Source of the DNA: an uncultured Pelagibacteraceae bacterium
GTDB taxonomy: Bacteria > Pseudomonadota > Alphaproteobacteria > Pelagibacterales > Pelagibacteraceae
Assembly (NCBI GenBank): GCA_902571425.1
Contig: CACGBZ010000004.1
Coordinates: forward strand, 1-64,000
DNA length: 64,000 bases
Direction of reading: 5' to 3'
A model generated the notes under the pieces. The model was not told the DNA's origin. It saw only the letters and a list, made by a program, of their open reading frames with translations, and searched no databases. The position numbers and the translations under genes are program-made. Positions 28,317-38,197 of the stretch are shown piece after piece (position 1 is the stretch's first letter; each line of letters begins with the position of its first letter).

Positions 28317-28965
28317 CTTTAATTTTTATTTTTCTTTTAGCTTTGTCAGCAAGTTTAGGGTCATGAGTTACCATCATTAAGGAAGAACCTTCCTCTTTTA
28401 CATATTTAAATAAAATATTTGCAATCATGACAGAATTTTCAGTATCTAAGTTTCCTGTTGGTTCATCTGCTAAGATTAATTCGGGCTTCATTGCAATTGC
28501 TCTTGCGATAGCAACCCTTTGTTGTTCACCACCTGATAATTGACTTGGTAAATTATTAAAACGATGTTTCAAACCAAAACGATCTAATAAAATTTTTGCT
28601 TCTTTTTCTGGATTTTTAAAATTATTAAGTTCAAGTGTAAGTGCAACATTTTCAACCGCTGTGTAATTAGGAATTAAATAAAACGACTGAAATATTATTC
28701 CAATATTTTTCTTTCTTATCTCAGATACTTCATCTTCACTAAGGCCAGTTATTTCTTGATCATTAAAAATTATTTTACCAGAGGTTGGTTTTTCTAAGCC
28801 TCCAATTAACATTATTAAACTTGTTTTCCCTGAGCCACTTTCTCCAACTACTGAAACAGTTTCTTTTTTCTTAATATTTAAATCAATATTTTTTAAAACA
28901 CTGATACTATCTTTGCCAGTTTGGTATTTGAGATTTATTTTTTTTAATTTAAGAAGAGTACTCAT
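28300..28965 (-). CDS. ybbA: ABC transporter ATP-binding protein, YbbA/LolD-like
   Basis: GESGSGKTSLIMLIGGLEKP, LSGGEQQRVAIARAIAMKP, ILADEPTGNLDTENS; start MSTLLKLKKINL chosen over longer ORF (29013). Confidence 0.88.
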   Translation of the reverse strand: MSTLLKLKKINLKYQTGKDSISVLKNIDLNIKKKETVSVVGESGSGKTSLIMLIGGLEKPTSGKIIFNDQEITGLSEDEVSEIRKKNIGIIFQSFYLIPNYTAVENVALTLELNNFKNPEKEAKILLDRFGLKHRFNNLPSQLSGGEQQRVAIARAIAMKPELILADEPTGNLDTENSVMIANILFKYVKEEGSSLMMVTHDPKLADKAKRKIKIKDGKIK

Positions 28966-29575
28966 GAGTAAAACTATATTTATAAAAATTTTAATAATCT
29001 TTCTAGTGCACATAAACGCAAGTGCAATAGAAAAGGTAGTTTTGTTTGGTGATAGTTTGATGGCTGGATATGGATTACCTAAAGAACATCATTTATCAAT
29101 AGTTTTAGAAAACAATCTTAAACAAGCTGGGTTAAATATTAAAGTCATTAATGGAAGTGTCTCTGGAAGCACATCATCAGGTGGATTGAATAGAGCAGAT
29201 TGGAGTTTATCAGAGCCAGGTATTGATTTAATTATTTTAGGATTAGGAGCTAATGATATGCTTAGAGGAATTCAACCAGAGGAAACAGAAAGAAATTTAG
29301 AACAAATAATAAAAGTTGCTCAGAATAAACAAATTAAAATTATTTTAGCAGGAATGGTAGCGCCAGATACTCATGGGGAAAAATATAAAAAAGAGTTTGA
29401 TGCTATTTATCCAAAATTATCAAAAAAGTATAATTTAGTATTAATCCCATTTCTTCTTGAAGGTGTGGCACTTAATCCAAGTTTGAATCAACAAGACGGT
29501 ATACACCCCAACAAAGATGGAACAATTAAAGTAAGTGAAACAATAAAAAAAAGTATTATTAATATAATTAATTAA
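28964..29575 (+). CDS. tesA: Arylesterase / acyl-CoA thioesterase I (SGNH, TesA-like), exported
   Basis: VVLFGDSLMAGYGLP, GLGANDMLRG, DGIHPNKDG; start chosen at signal peptide MSKTIFIKILIIF. Confidence 0.9.
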   Translation: MSKTIFIKILIIFLVHINASAIEKVVLFGDSLMAGYGLPKEHHLSIVLENNLKQAGLNIKVINGSVSGSTSSGGLNRADWSLSEPGIDLIILGLGANDMLRGIQPEETERNLEQIIKVAQNKQIKIILAGMVAPDTHGEKYKKEFDAIYPKLSKKYNLVLIPFLLEGVALNPSLNQQDGIHPNKDGTIKVSETIKKSIINIIN

Positions 29576-30031
29576 ATGAAAATCTTTCTATTAATATTTA
29601 GCTTATTATGTTGCTTTAGTTTTGCTCAAGCTCAAAATACAAATATTACACTAAATTCTGATTTGAACTTAAATTGTAAATTTGAAAAAGTAATTTTAAA
29701 AAATCCAGACCATAACTTTGAATCTTTCACAAAAGATCAAATTAAAAGAAAAGATATTAATAAGTTAATAATCGAGTCTAAAACACCAGATATTCTAAAT
29801 GTTAAAAATTTATCAGAATTTTTTAATAAAATTGATTTAGAAGTTAAAATTTCAAATAAGGATATATTTTTAATTCAAGCATTCGATAAAGAGAGGAATT
29901 ATTCAGAGTCTGCAGTCTATACTAGAAAAACAGGCGAACTTATTCACGAAATAACAACCAATATAAAACAAGAGGAAAAAGAAAAAGATATTTCTTTTTA
30001 TAGTTGTAAAAATAACAACAAAGACACTTAA
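29576..30031 (+). CDS. Hypothetical exported protein
   Basis: Signal peptide MKIFLLIFSLLCCFSFAQAQ; no recognised domain. Confidence 0.6.
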   Translation: MKIFLLIFSLLCCFSFAQAQNTNITLNSDLNLNCKFEKVILKNPDHNFESFTKDQIKRKDINKLIIESKTPDILNVKNLSEFFNKIDLEVKISNKDIFLIQAFDKERNYSESAVYTRKTGELIHEITTNIKQEEKEKDISFYSCKNNNKDT

Positions 30032-30071
30032 GACCAAAGACTCTAATTCTAATATTTGATAATATCTGAAT

Positions 30072-30620
30072 ATGAAGAAGTTATTCTTAGTAATTTTGTT
30101 TTATTTATTTTCACAAGTTAGTTCTTTTGCAAACGAAAGAGATACTAGACTTAACCAATTGTTTAATGAGTTAAAAGCAAATAAAACAAAAGTAGCTTTT
30201 ATAATTGAACAAGAAATTTGGACCTTATGGAGTACCCATCCAACAGATGAAAAGCTTACTGCAAGATTAGAGGAGGGTTCTCAATTTGTGAGAGATCAAA
30301 ACTATATAAAAGCAAAAGATATTTTTACTGAAGTTATTAATCTTGATCAAAATTGGGCTGAGGCATGGAATAAAAGAGCAACTGTACTTTATATGTTAGG
30401 AGAATTTCAAAAGTCTCAAGATGATATAGATCAAGTATTAGCCTTAGAACAAAGACATTTTGGAGCTTTAGCAGGGCAGGGTTTGGTAAATATTCAGCTT
30501 AAGAATTATGAAAAAGCAATCAGAAGTTATGAACAAGCGCAAGAAATTTACCCTGCTATGAGATCACCAAAAATAATGATCAAACAAATAGAAGAATTAA
30601 TGAAACAGCAAACAATATAA
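30072..30620 (+). CDS. TPR-repeat protein, exported
   Basis: Signal peptide; NWAEAWNKRATVLYMLGEFQKSQDDIDQVLALEQRHFGALAGQGLVNIQLKNYEKAI. Confidence 0.8.
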   Translation: MKKLFLVILFYLFSQVSSFANERDTRLNQLFNELKANKTKVAFIIEQEIWTLWSTHPTDEKLTARLEEGSQFVRDQNYIKAKDIFTEVINLDQNWAEAWNKRATVLYMLGEFQKSQDDIDQVLALEQRHFGALAGQGLVNIQLKNYEKAIRSYEQAQEIYPAMRSPKIMIKQIEELMKQQTI

Positions 30621-31240
30621 TGTGTGGAAGATACGTAGTAAAAAACCCGGTAACAAAAACAAATAAATTAGTTAAATCAGCAATTCAGGTTGAGGATACT
30701 GAAAACTATAATGCCCATCCATATCAAAAACTTCCTGTCATAAAAAAATATAAAAATGGAAATACTTTAGAAAATCTACAATGGGGTTTAGTGCCTAGTT
30801 GGGCTAAAGATAAAGATTTTAAAGCTTTAATTAATGCAAGATTAGAGACTATTGATGAAAAGGTTTCATTTAAAAAATTAATTAAAAACAACCGATGTGT
30901 TGCTGTAGCAGATGGTTTTTATGAATGGAAAAGGGAAGAGAAAGAAAAAACTCCACATTATTTTACTCGTGAAGACACAAATCCTATTTTTTTTGCCGGT
31001 ATCTTTGAAAATGATCAGTTTTGTCTAATTACAGAAGAAGCAAAAGAAAATATAAATGAAATTCATCACAGACAACCAGTTATTTTAAATCAAGCTGATA
31101 TTACTCGTTATTTAAATTTAGAATTACAAGGTTCAGCGTTTTTAAAAGAGCGTAAAATTCCAAATTTAATTTTTCATGAAGTTTCAAAAGATGTAAACAA
31201 ACCTACAAATAACAGCGCTTCTCTAATTCAAAAAGTATAA
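30620..31240 (+). CDS. yedK: SOS response-associated peptidase, YedK/HMCES (SRAP) family
   Basis: MCGRY N-terminus, WGLVPSWAKD, NARLETI, CVAVADGFYEWK, HHRQPVIL. Confidence 0.92.
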   Translation: MCGRYVVKNPVTKTNKLVKSAIQVEDTENYNAHPYQKLPVIKKYKNGNTLENLQWGLVPSWAKDKDFKALINARLETIDEKVSFKKLIKNNRCVAVADGFYEWKREEKEKTPHYFTREDTNPIFFAGIFENDQFCLITEEAKENINEIHHRQPVILNQADITRYLNLELQGSAFLKERKIPNLIFHEVSKDVNKPTNNSASLIQKV

Positions 31241-31242
31241 TA

Positions 31243-32538
31243 TTATTTACGTTTATTTTTCTTAAATCTAAAATTTTTAGGTCTTTTTCTATTTTTAAAT
31301 TTTCTTTTGTTATTTTTATTTTCGAATTTTTTAAATTTCTTTTTTTTACTCAATTTGTCATTAGAAAATTTCTTTTTAAATTTATTTTTAAATTTATTTT
31401 TTTTATTAAATTTCTTTCCTTTTGGATTATTTGGTTTTGCTTCTTCTTTAACTTTAAAGTCTGGATCAATTAGTTTTTGAATTGATCTCCACATATTTCT
31501 GTCATTGTTAGTCAAAAAAGTTAAAGCCGAACCGTCTTTTCCAGCTCTACCAGTTCTTCCTATTCGATGAATATAATCTTCTGGTACCTGTGGAAGATCA
31601 TAATTAATTACATGTTTTATAACTGGTATATCTAATCCACGTGCGGCCACATCAGTTGCAACCAAAATTCTACTGTTACCATTTCTAAAACCTCTAATGA
31701 CACGATCTCTTTTACTTTGTCTTAGATTTCCGTGAATAGCATCAGCTTTATGCGCATCATATTTTAATCGCTTAACTATTTTATCAGCACCATGTTTAGT
31801 TTTAACAAAAACTAAAATTGAACCATCTCTTTCTACTAACTGATTAATCAGTTCATGATATTTTTTGTCAGGTGTAATTTGAAACGTTTCTTGTTTAATT
31901 TTTTCAATTGGTGTTGATAAAGATCCAACTGAAACTCTTTCAGGATTGTTAAGATATTTTTGTGAAATTTTTAAAATATTTTCAGGTAAAGTAGCTGAAA
32001 ATAATAATGTTTGATGTTTCTTTGGAACGAATTTTAAAATCAATTCAATTTGTGGGGTAAAACCCATATCTAACATTCGGTCAGTTTCATCTAGAACTAG
32101 ATAATTTACTTTTGATAGGTTTAAACTTTTACGCTCAATGTGATCATTAATTCTTCCTGGTGTTCCAACTATAATTCTTGCTCTTTTATTTAATTGCCTA
32201 AGTTGTTTTTGCATACTCTCGCCACCAATTAAAAGAGCATTTCCAATTCCTATTTCTCTAACATTCAGCTTTAAAACTGTTTCCATTACTTGTGTTGCAA
32301 GTTCTCTTGTTGGACAAATAATTAGTGCCATCGCTTGTTTGTCCTTAAGAAGTTTATTAATCATTGGAATAGTAAATGCTAAGGTTTTACCAGTACCAGT
32401 TTGTGCAGTACCTAGAACATCTTTTCCTTCTAAACTAATCGGTATTGATTGACTTTGAATAGGTGTTGGAACTTTAAAATCAGCTAATTCAATTGATTTT
32501 TTTAGTTTGTTTTCGATATTGAGATCAGAGAAATTCAT
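31243..32538 (-). CDS. DEAD-box ATP-dependent RNA helicase (RhlE-like) with Lys/Asn/Phe-rich tail
   Basis: AQTGTGKT, DETDRMLDMGF, SAT, HRIGRTGR motifs. Confidence 0.93.
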   Translation of the reverse strand: MNFSDLNIENKLKKSIELADFKVPTPIQSQSIPISLEGKDVLGTAQTGTGKTLAFTIPMINKLLKDKQAMALIICPTRELATQVMETVLKLNVREIGIGNALLIGGESMQKQLRQLNKRARIIVGTPGRINDHIERKSLNLSKVNYLVLDETDRMLDMGFTPQIELILKFVPKKHQTLLFSATLPENILKISQKYLNNPERVSVGSLSTPIEKIKQETFQITPDKKYHELINQLVERDGSILVFVKTKHGADKIVKRLKYDAHKADAIHGNLRQSKRDRVIRGFRNGNSRILVATDVAARGLDIPVIKHVINYDLPQVPEDYIHRIGRTGRAGKDGSALTFLTNNDRNMWRSIQKLIDPDFKVKEEAKPNNPKGKKFNKKNKFKNKFKKKFSNDKLSKKKKFKKFENKNNKRKFKNRKRPKNFRFKKNKRK

Positions 32539-32621
32539 TATGCAGGGAAAGATATATATTTAAGTAATTGAGTGTTTGCTTATATCTTTTTGTACCAAAT
32601 ACAACAAATAGTTTGAAAATA

Positions 32622-33107
32622 TTAATCTCTAAAATTTACAAAGTCTATTGGAAGACCTATATCAATTCCTTTGATTGCTGTTATAGCTTCTTGAAGATCA
32701 TCTTTCTTTTTACCATCTACTCTTAATTCATCGCCTTGGATTTTAATTTGAATTTTAAGTTTTAATTTTTTGATATCAGCAATAACTTTTTTAGCATTTT
32801 CTTGGCTAATTCCCTCTTTTAATTCGCTGACTTGTCTAATAGATCCTCCTGACGCTCCTTCAGAACTTTTAACTTCTAAAACCCTTGGATCTACTTTTCT
32901 TCTAACTAAATGGGTTTGTAATAATTCATTTACTTGCTTTAATTTTAATTCATCAGGTGTATTGGTAGTCACCGTTTTATCTTTTCGTTCAATTGAAATA
33001 TGAAGTCCTTTAAAATCATAACGGTTACTGATTTCTCTTAAACAATTAGCTAAAGCATTATCAAATTCTTGATAATTTATTTTACTAATTACATCAAATG
33101 AAGGCAT
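32622..33107 (-). CDS. yajQ: YajQ family nucleotide-binding protein
   Basis: MPSFDVISKINYQEFDNALANCLREISNRYDFKG; DDLQEAI. Confidence 0.93.
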   Translation of the reverse strand: MPSFDVISKINYQEFDNALANCLREISNRYDFKGLHISIERKDKTVTTNTPDELKLKQVNELLQTHLVRRKVDPRVLEVKSSEGASGGSIRQVSELKEGISQENAKKVIADIKKLKLKIQIKIQGDELRVDGKKKDDLQEAITAIKGIDIGLPIDFVNFRD

Positions 33108-33218
33108 ATTTATATTATACAGTATTAATTATCAAAATTTAAACTAAATTATAAATTCTAGCAATAATAAGGCATTTTAGCTTATTGAGTTAATTGTAAA
33201 TAATAATATATTTAATGT

Positions 33219-34331
33219 ATGCTTAGTTATATCATTCCATTTTTAATACTTATCTTAGTAGTCGTTTTTATACATGAATATGGACACTACTATTTTGCAA
33301 GAAAATATGGAGTAGGTGTTACAGATTTTTCAATTGGTTTTGGTAAAGAGTTGTTTGGTTGGAATGATAAATCAGGTACAAGATGGAAAATATGTGCAAT
33401 TCCTTTAGGTGGATATGTAAAATTTTTCGGAGATAGAAATGTTTATTCACAAGCTGACCATCAAGAAATTTTAGAAAAATATAATGAGGAGGAAAGAGAA
33501 AAATTATTTATTTTAAAACCCTTATACCAGAGAGTTTTAATTGTATTTGGTGGTCCTTTAGCTAATTTTTTACTAGCTTTAGTAATATTTTTTTCAATTT
33601 ATACTTTTGTAGGCAAAGATTTTACTCCTGCAGTCATTAATGAAGTTCAAAAAGATAGTCCTGCAATGGTAGGAGGACTAAAAGCTGAGGATATAATTTT
33701 AGAAATAGATGGTAATGAAGTTAAAAGTATTATGGAAGTTTCTAAGTTTATCACTATGTCTACTGGTGATTTCATAGACTTTAAAGTTAAGCGTTCCTAT
33801 GATGAATTAATACTAAAAGTAAAACCTAATATTGTTGAAGGTGATGATGGATTGGGAAACAAAATTAATAAAAGAATGGTTGGTATTAAGCTTGGTGCCT
33901 ATAATAATAAAGTTAACCATGTTAAATTAGGACCTGCACAGGCTTTATATCATGCAGGTTATGAAGTTTATTTTGTAAGCGTTTCCTCATTAAAATACAT
34001 CGGAGGAATGATTTTAGGTAAAGCAGACACCTCTCAATTGGGAGGTCCAATTAGAATTGCCAAAATTTCTGGACAAGTTGCAACGTTTGGGGTGTTAGCT
34101 TTCATTAGCATGATGGCTTATATTTCAATAAGTTTAGGACTTATTAATCTGTTTCCAATACCAATGTTAGATGGAGGACATTTAATGTTTTATGCATTTG
34201 AGAAAGTTTTAGGTCGACCTTTATCTCAAAAAACTCAAGAAGGTTTTTTTCGAATCGGATTGTTTTTGTTGTTATCATTAATGTTTTTCACCACATTTAA
34301 TGATCTAAAAGACCTAGGTTTATTTAGATAA
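33219..34331 (+). CDS. rseP: RIP metalloprotease RseP (site-2 protease)
   Basis: HEYGHYYFAR zinc motif, PDZ-like region, LINLFPIPMLDGGHLMFY. Confidence 0.93.
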   Translation: MLSYIIPFLILILVVVFIHEYGHYYFARKYGVGVTDFSIGFGKELFGWNDKSGTRWKICAIPLGGYVKFFGDRNVYSQADHQEILEKYNEEEREKLFILKPLYQRVLIVFGGPLANFLLALVIFFSIYTFVGKDFTPAVINEVQKDSPAMVGGLKAEDIILEIDGNEVKSIMEVSKFITMSTGDFIDFKVKRSYDELILKVKPNIVEGDDGLGNKINKRMVGIKLGAYNNKVNHVKLGPAQALYHAGYEVYFVSVSSLKYIGGMILGKADTSQLGGPIRIAKISGQVATFGVLAFISMMAYISISLGLINLFPIPMLDGGHLMFYAFEKVLGRPLSQKTQEGFFRIGLFLLLSLMFFTTFNDLKDLGLFR

Positions 34332-34487
34332 TTCACATTATAAAAGGTTTAAAAAATCAATAAAATCAACGTTTATTTAAGTTTTTACAAGATATGGTGT
34401 GTTTTAAAAAAATAAGCACTAAAAAAAAGCTTGATTTATCAACGTTTATGACAAGTATAAATCTTAACCAACAAAACCGGAGCTAAA

Positions 34488-34763
34488 ATGAACAAAAAAC
34501 AACTAATTGCTAAGCTTTCTGGCTCATTAAATTTGAGCAAAGCAGATGCTGAGCGAACTTTTGATACAATTACCAACACTATTTTAGATGCTTTAAAAGG
34601 TGATGATTCAGTAAAAATTGCTGGATTTGGTACGTACAAAGTAGCTAAAAGAAAAGCAAGAGTTGGAAGAAATCCAAGAACTGGTGAACAGATTCAAATC
34701 GCTGCTTCTCAAAAGGTAAAATTCTTACCAGCCAAAGCTTTAAAAGAAGTATTCAACAGATAA
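34488..34763 (+). CDS. hup: HU family DNA-binding protein
   Basis: MNKKQLIAKLSGSLNLSKADAERTFDTI, GFGTYKVAKRKARVGRNPRTGEQI. Confidence 0.95.
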   Translation: MNKKQLIAKLSGSLNLSKADAERTFDTITNTILDALKGDDSVKIAGFGTYKVAKRKARVGRNPRTGEQIQIAASQKVKFLPAKALKEVFNR

Positions 34764-34775
34764 TATTCTTTTTCT

Positions 34776-34815
34776 ACAGCCCTAAACGTTTTAAAAGCAC
34801 GTTTAGGGCTGTTTC
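34776..34815 (+). terminator. Intrinsic terminator downstream of hup
   Basis: ACAGCCCTAAACGT ... ACGTTTAGGGCTGT 14-bp stem followed by TTTCTAT. Confidence 0.85.
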
Positions 34816-34909
34816 TATATGCAAAAACTGCATAGCCACTTTTCCTAATCAGCGTTAGTTTTAAAAATTAATAAATTTATAAGTCACTACATAAACAAGT
34901 GGAGGTCTA

Positions 34910-36211
34910 ATGACTAAAATAATAAAAAAAATATCAGCACCGCTTCTTAGTTTAATTTTTTTATTAAACATGAGTAGTGCAGGTATGGCAGAGACAACTG
35001 TCTCTGGAGAAGTTCAAGCGATATTTAATTCGCTTCTATTTTTAATTTGTGGTTTCCTTGTCATGTTCATGGCAGCAGGGTTTGCGATGTTAGAATCTGG
35101 TATGGTAACTTCAAAAAGTGTATCAGTAATTTGTGCTAAGAACATAGGTCTATATTCAATTGCCGGAATTATGTTTTGGCTTTTTGGTTATAATTTAGCT
35201 TACGGAATTCCTGAAGGAGGATACATTGGAACATTTACACCTTGGTCAGATGCAAGTGCAGTTGATACAGGTTATGCTGATGGTTCTGACTGGTTTTTTC
35301 AAATGGTATTCTGTGCAACAACAGTTTCAATTTGTTCAGGTGCTATGGCTGAAAGAATTAAGCTATGGCCATTTTTCTTATTTGCAGCTATTTTAGCTGG
35401 AATTATTTATCCAATCGTTATGGGTTGGCAATGGGGTGGAGGCTGGTTAGCAGAGCTAGGCTTCTCTGATTTTGCTGGTTCAACGTTAGTACACTCAACA
35501 GGTGGTGCAGCTGCTTTAGCAGGTATCATGTTGTTAGGTGCTAGATATGGAAGATTTGATAGCAAAGGTGAAGCGAAAGCAATTAAACCTTTTGCTGCTT
35601 CTTCAATTCCATTAGTAACTGTTGGGGTATTTATATTATGGTTAGGTTGGTTTGGATTCAACGGTGGATCTCAACTAGCTATTGGAACGTTTGATGATGC
35701 AGTTGCTGTATCAGCAATATTTATCAATACTAATCTTGCTGCTTGTGGTGGTGTTATGGCTGCTGCAATAATCACAAGATTAATGTTTGGTAAAACAGAT
35801 GTAGTTCAAATGTTAAACGGAGCAATTGGTGGCCTTGTAGCTGTTACAGCTGAACCATTAGCACCAACACCTTTAGCTGCTATTTTCATTGGAGCAGTAG
35901 GTGGATTAATCGTAGTATTTGGAACTAAATTGTTATTCAGTTTCAAACTAGACGATGTCGTAGGTGCAATTCCAGCTCACATGTTTGCTGGTATTTGGGG
36001 AACATTAGCAGTGCCATTAACAAACGCTGATGCATCGTTTAGTGCACAATTAATCGGTGTACTTTCAATTAACATTTTTGTGTTTGTTGTGTCCTATATT
36101 ATCTGGTCAATAATGAAAGCCACGTTTGGAATTAGATTAAGTAAAGAAGCTGAAACCAAAGGTACTGACGTTACAGAAACAGGTGTAATAGCATACGCAA
36201 TACGAGACTAA
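34910..36211 (+). CDS. amt: Ammonium transporter (Amt family)
   Basis: FAMLESGMVTSKSV, WQWGGGWLAELGFSDFAGSTLVHSTGGAAALAG, AHMFAGIWGTLAVPL. Confidence 0.95.
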   Translation: MTKIIKKISAPLLSLIFLLNMSSAGMAETTVSGEVQAIFNSLLFLICGFLVMFMAAGFAMLESGMVTSKSVSVICAKNIGLYSIAGIMFWLFGYNLAYGIPEGGYIGTFTPWSDASAVDTGYADGSDWFFQMVFCATTVSICSGAMAERIKLWPFFLFAAILAGIIYPIVMGWQWGGGWLAELGFSDFAGSTLVHSTGGAAALAGIMLLGARYGRFDSKGEAKAIKPFAASSIPLVTVGVFILWLGWFGFNGGSQLAIGTFDDAVAVSAIFINTNLAACGGVMAAAIITRLMFGKTDVVQMLNGAIGGLVAVTAEPLAPTPLAAIFIGAVGGLIVVFGTKLLFSFKLDDVVGAIPAHMFAGIWGTLAVPLTNADASFSAQLIGVLSINIFVFVVSYIIWSIMKATFGIRLSKEAETKGTDVTETGVIAYAIRD

Positions 36212-36224
36212 TTGTATGCAATAT

Positions 36225-36269
36225 AGAGGCTCTTCGATCTCCATGTCGTTATCTCATTGAAGAGCCTCT
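36225..36269 (+). repeat. Inverted repeat / hairpin downstream of amt
   Basis: AGAGGCTCTTC (36225-36235) ... GAAGAGCCTCT (36259-36269). Confidence 0.8.
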
Positions 36270-36314
36270 AATAAAAAGAATTAACTATAATCTCTCTCTC
36301 TAGTTAGTTAACAA

Positions 36315-36346
36315 AAGGCCCCTTAAAAATAAGGGGTCTTTTTTTT
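36315..36346. terminator. Intrinsic terminator, possibly bidirectional, between amt and bcp
   Basis: AGGCCCCTTAAAAATAAGGGGTCTTTTTTTTT. Confidence 0.85.
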
Positions 36347-36816
36347 TATTTTTTTATAATATTTTGGAGAGTTTTTAATACTTCTTTAGCATGGTCTTTT
36401 ACTTTAACGTTATCCCAAACTTTAATTATTTTGCCTTTTTTATCGATTAAATAAGTCGATCTGATTATTCCCATAAATTCACGACCCATAAATTTTTTCT
36501 TGCCCCAAACTTTATACTTTTTAAGAACTTTTAATTCTTCGTCAGCAAGTAAATCAAATTTAATTTTGTATTTATCTCTAAATTTATTATGACTTTTTAA
36601 ATTATCTTTAGAAATACCCAGAATTTCGCAGTTCAACTTTTTAAATTTTGGAAGTAATTTATTAAAATCATTTGTTTCAATCGTACACCCTGGAGTATCA
36701 TCTTTAGGGTAAAAATAAATAATTACATAATTTCCTATTGAATCTTTAAGAGAGTATTCTTTTTTATTTGTGGATGGTAATTTAAAAATTGGTGCTTTTG
36801 TATTTTCTTTAATCAT
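36346..36816 (-). CDS. bcp: Peroxiredoxin (thiol peroxidase Bcp)
   Basis: YFYPKDDTPGCTIETNDF signature. Confidence 0.93.
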   Translation of the reverse strand: MIKENTKAPIFKLPSTNKKEYSLKDSIGNYVIIYFYPKDDTPGCTIETNDFNKLLPKFKKLNCEILGISKDNLKSHNKFRDKYKIKFDLLADEELKVLKKYKVWGKKKFMGREFMGIIRSTYLIDKKGKIIKVWDNVKVKDHAKEVLKTLQNIIKK

Positions 36817-37786
36817 TTATTTCGTTCTCCTCCCAAAGTGTTTTGTAATCAATTAATGGTGACAAGCCGTAACTTGAGTTAATATTTGTTAGATGTAGTG
36901 ATAAACTTTTTAAGGGAGAAATACAAATTTCTTTTGAATAAATTTCATTTAAGTATTTTTCAAATGGATCATGTCTGTCTAGACAATTTTTATAAAAGTT
37001 ATCCCAATATTTATTTAATAAGTTTTTATTTGTCAGGAAGGTACATAGTGTTTTATCTACAGTTCTCCAATGACGTTTATTTCCAATCAAAACATTTGTT
37101 TTTTCATTATTCATGTAAAGATAAGGATAATCAGATGGACACATAAAAATATCCTTATTTAGTTGTGATGCGATTCTTTCATAAGAAGCCACCATTTCTT
37201 CCAACATTGGTTCAAAATGTAAATAATCATCCTCAACAAAGTAAATTAAATCTTCACCAGTATCTTTTCCAATCTCAAAACTTTTAAGTAAACTTGCAAG
37301 ATTTGCAAAAGTTTCTTTATTTTTTTGTTCTGATATTTTCTTTTCATATTTTGAGTAATCTAAATTGATTATCTCTATATTATATCCATCAATTACTTTT
37401 TTAACTTTATTAAGGTTTTCAGTACTTGAATTATCATCAACAATTATTGTTTTAACATTTATGGTGGGGTGTTTATTTTTTAAAAAATTAATTGATCTAA
37501 TAAGCGAGTTTAATGATCTTTTAGTATATTCAATTTTTGGATACTCAAATAACCTTCTTCTATTTTGATCCCAAATTTCAATATCTGTATTCATCCTTAG
37601 AATAATTAGTATTGAATTTACTTTTTTTGTAATTTTAACTTCACCCAAAGGTAAAACTATAGATTTTTCATTCAAAATCGACAGTTCTTCATTTAATTCC
37701 TTTCCTAATGTTGGAGACGAAAAATTATTTTGATCTAAAATTTCGTATCCTAATAATTTACAGATTTTGATAAAAAATTTTTTCAT
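36809..37786 (-). CDS. Glycosyltransferase family 2-like protein
   Basis: TIIVDDNSSTENL and YFVEDDYLHFEPMLEEM. Confidence 0.6.
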   Translation of the reverse strand: MKKFFIKICKLLGYEILDQNNFSSPTLGKELNEELSILNEKSIVLPLGEVKITKKVNSILIILRMNTDIEIWDQNRRRLFEYPKIEYTKRSLNSLIRSINFLKNKHPTINVKTIIVDDNSSTENLNKVKKVIDGYNIEIINLDYSKYEKKISEQKNKETFANLASLLKSFEIGKDTGEDLIYFVEDDYLHFEPMLEEMVASYERIASQLNKDIFMCPSDYPYLYMNNEKTNVLIGNKRHWRTVDKTLCTFLTNKNLLNKYWDNFYKNCLDRHDPFEKYLNEIYSKEICISPLKSLSLHLTNINSSYGLSPLIDYKTLWEENEIND

Positions 37787-37813
37787 AATGTGTTATATAT
37801 ATTTTATAATATT

Positions 37814-38197
37814 ATGGTCGTTAAATCATTACAAACTCTAGTTAGTGAAACCTTAAAAGAGATTAAAACAATTAATGCAGATGAAGCTTATCAAATGGTC
37901 CAAGATAAAAATTGTAATCTAATCGATATAAGAGAAATTAATGAACTAGAAAATACTGGAAGCATTGAAGGCGCAAGTCATATTCCAAGAGGAATGCTTG
38001 AAGTATATTTAGATCCTAATAGCCCAGTTTTTCAAAATGGACAAATAGACCAAAATAAAGAATTTGTTTTATTTTGTGCAGGTGGTGTAAGATCAGCTTT
38101 AGCAGTAAAATCATTAAAAGATATGGGATATCAAAAAGTATCACATATTGATGGTGGGTTTGGTTCAATAGCTAGTAGCAAATTTAAAATAATTTAA
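37814..38197 (+). CDS. Rhodanese-like domain protein
   Basis: NLIDIREINELENTGSIEGASHIPRGMLE, FVLFCAGGVRSALAVKSLKDMGY. Confidence 0.9.
   Translation: MVVKSLQTLVSETLKEIKTINADEAYQMVQDKNCNLIDIREINELENTGSIEGASHIPRGMLEVYLDPNSPVFQNGQIDQNKEFVLFCAGGVRSALAVKSLKDMGYQKVSHIDGGFGSIASSKFKII

Noticed and set aside
32770-33003. 77-aa plus-strand ORF inside yajQ
   Set aside because: Antisense of a conserved gene
34439-34639. 66-aa minus-strand ORF over the hup start
   Set aside because: Overlaps the HU coding sequence and its promoter; no independent support
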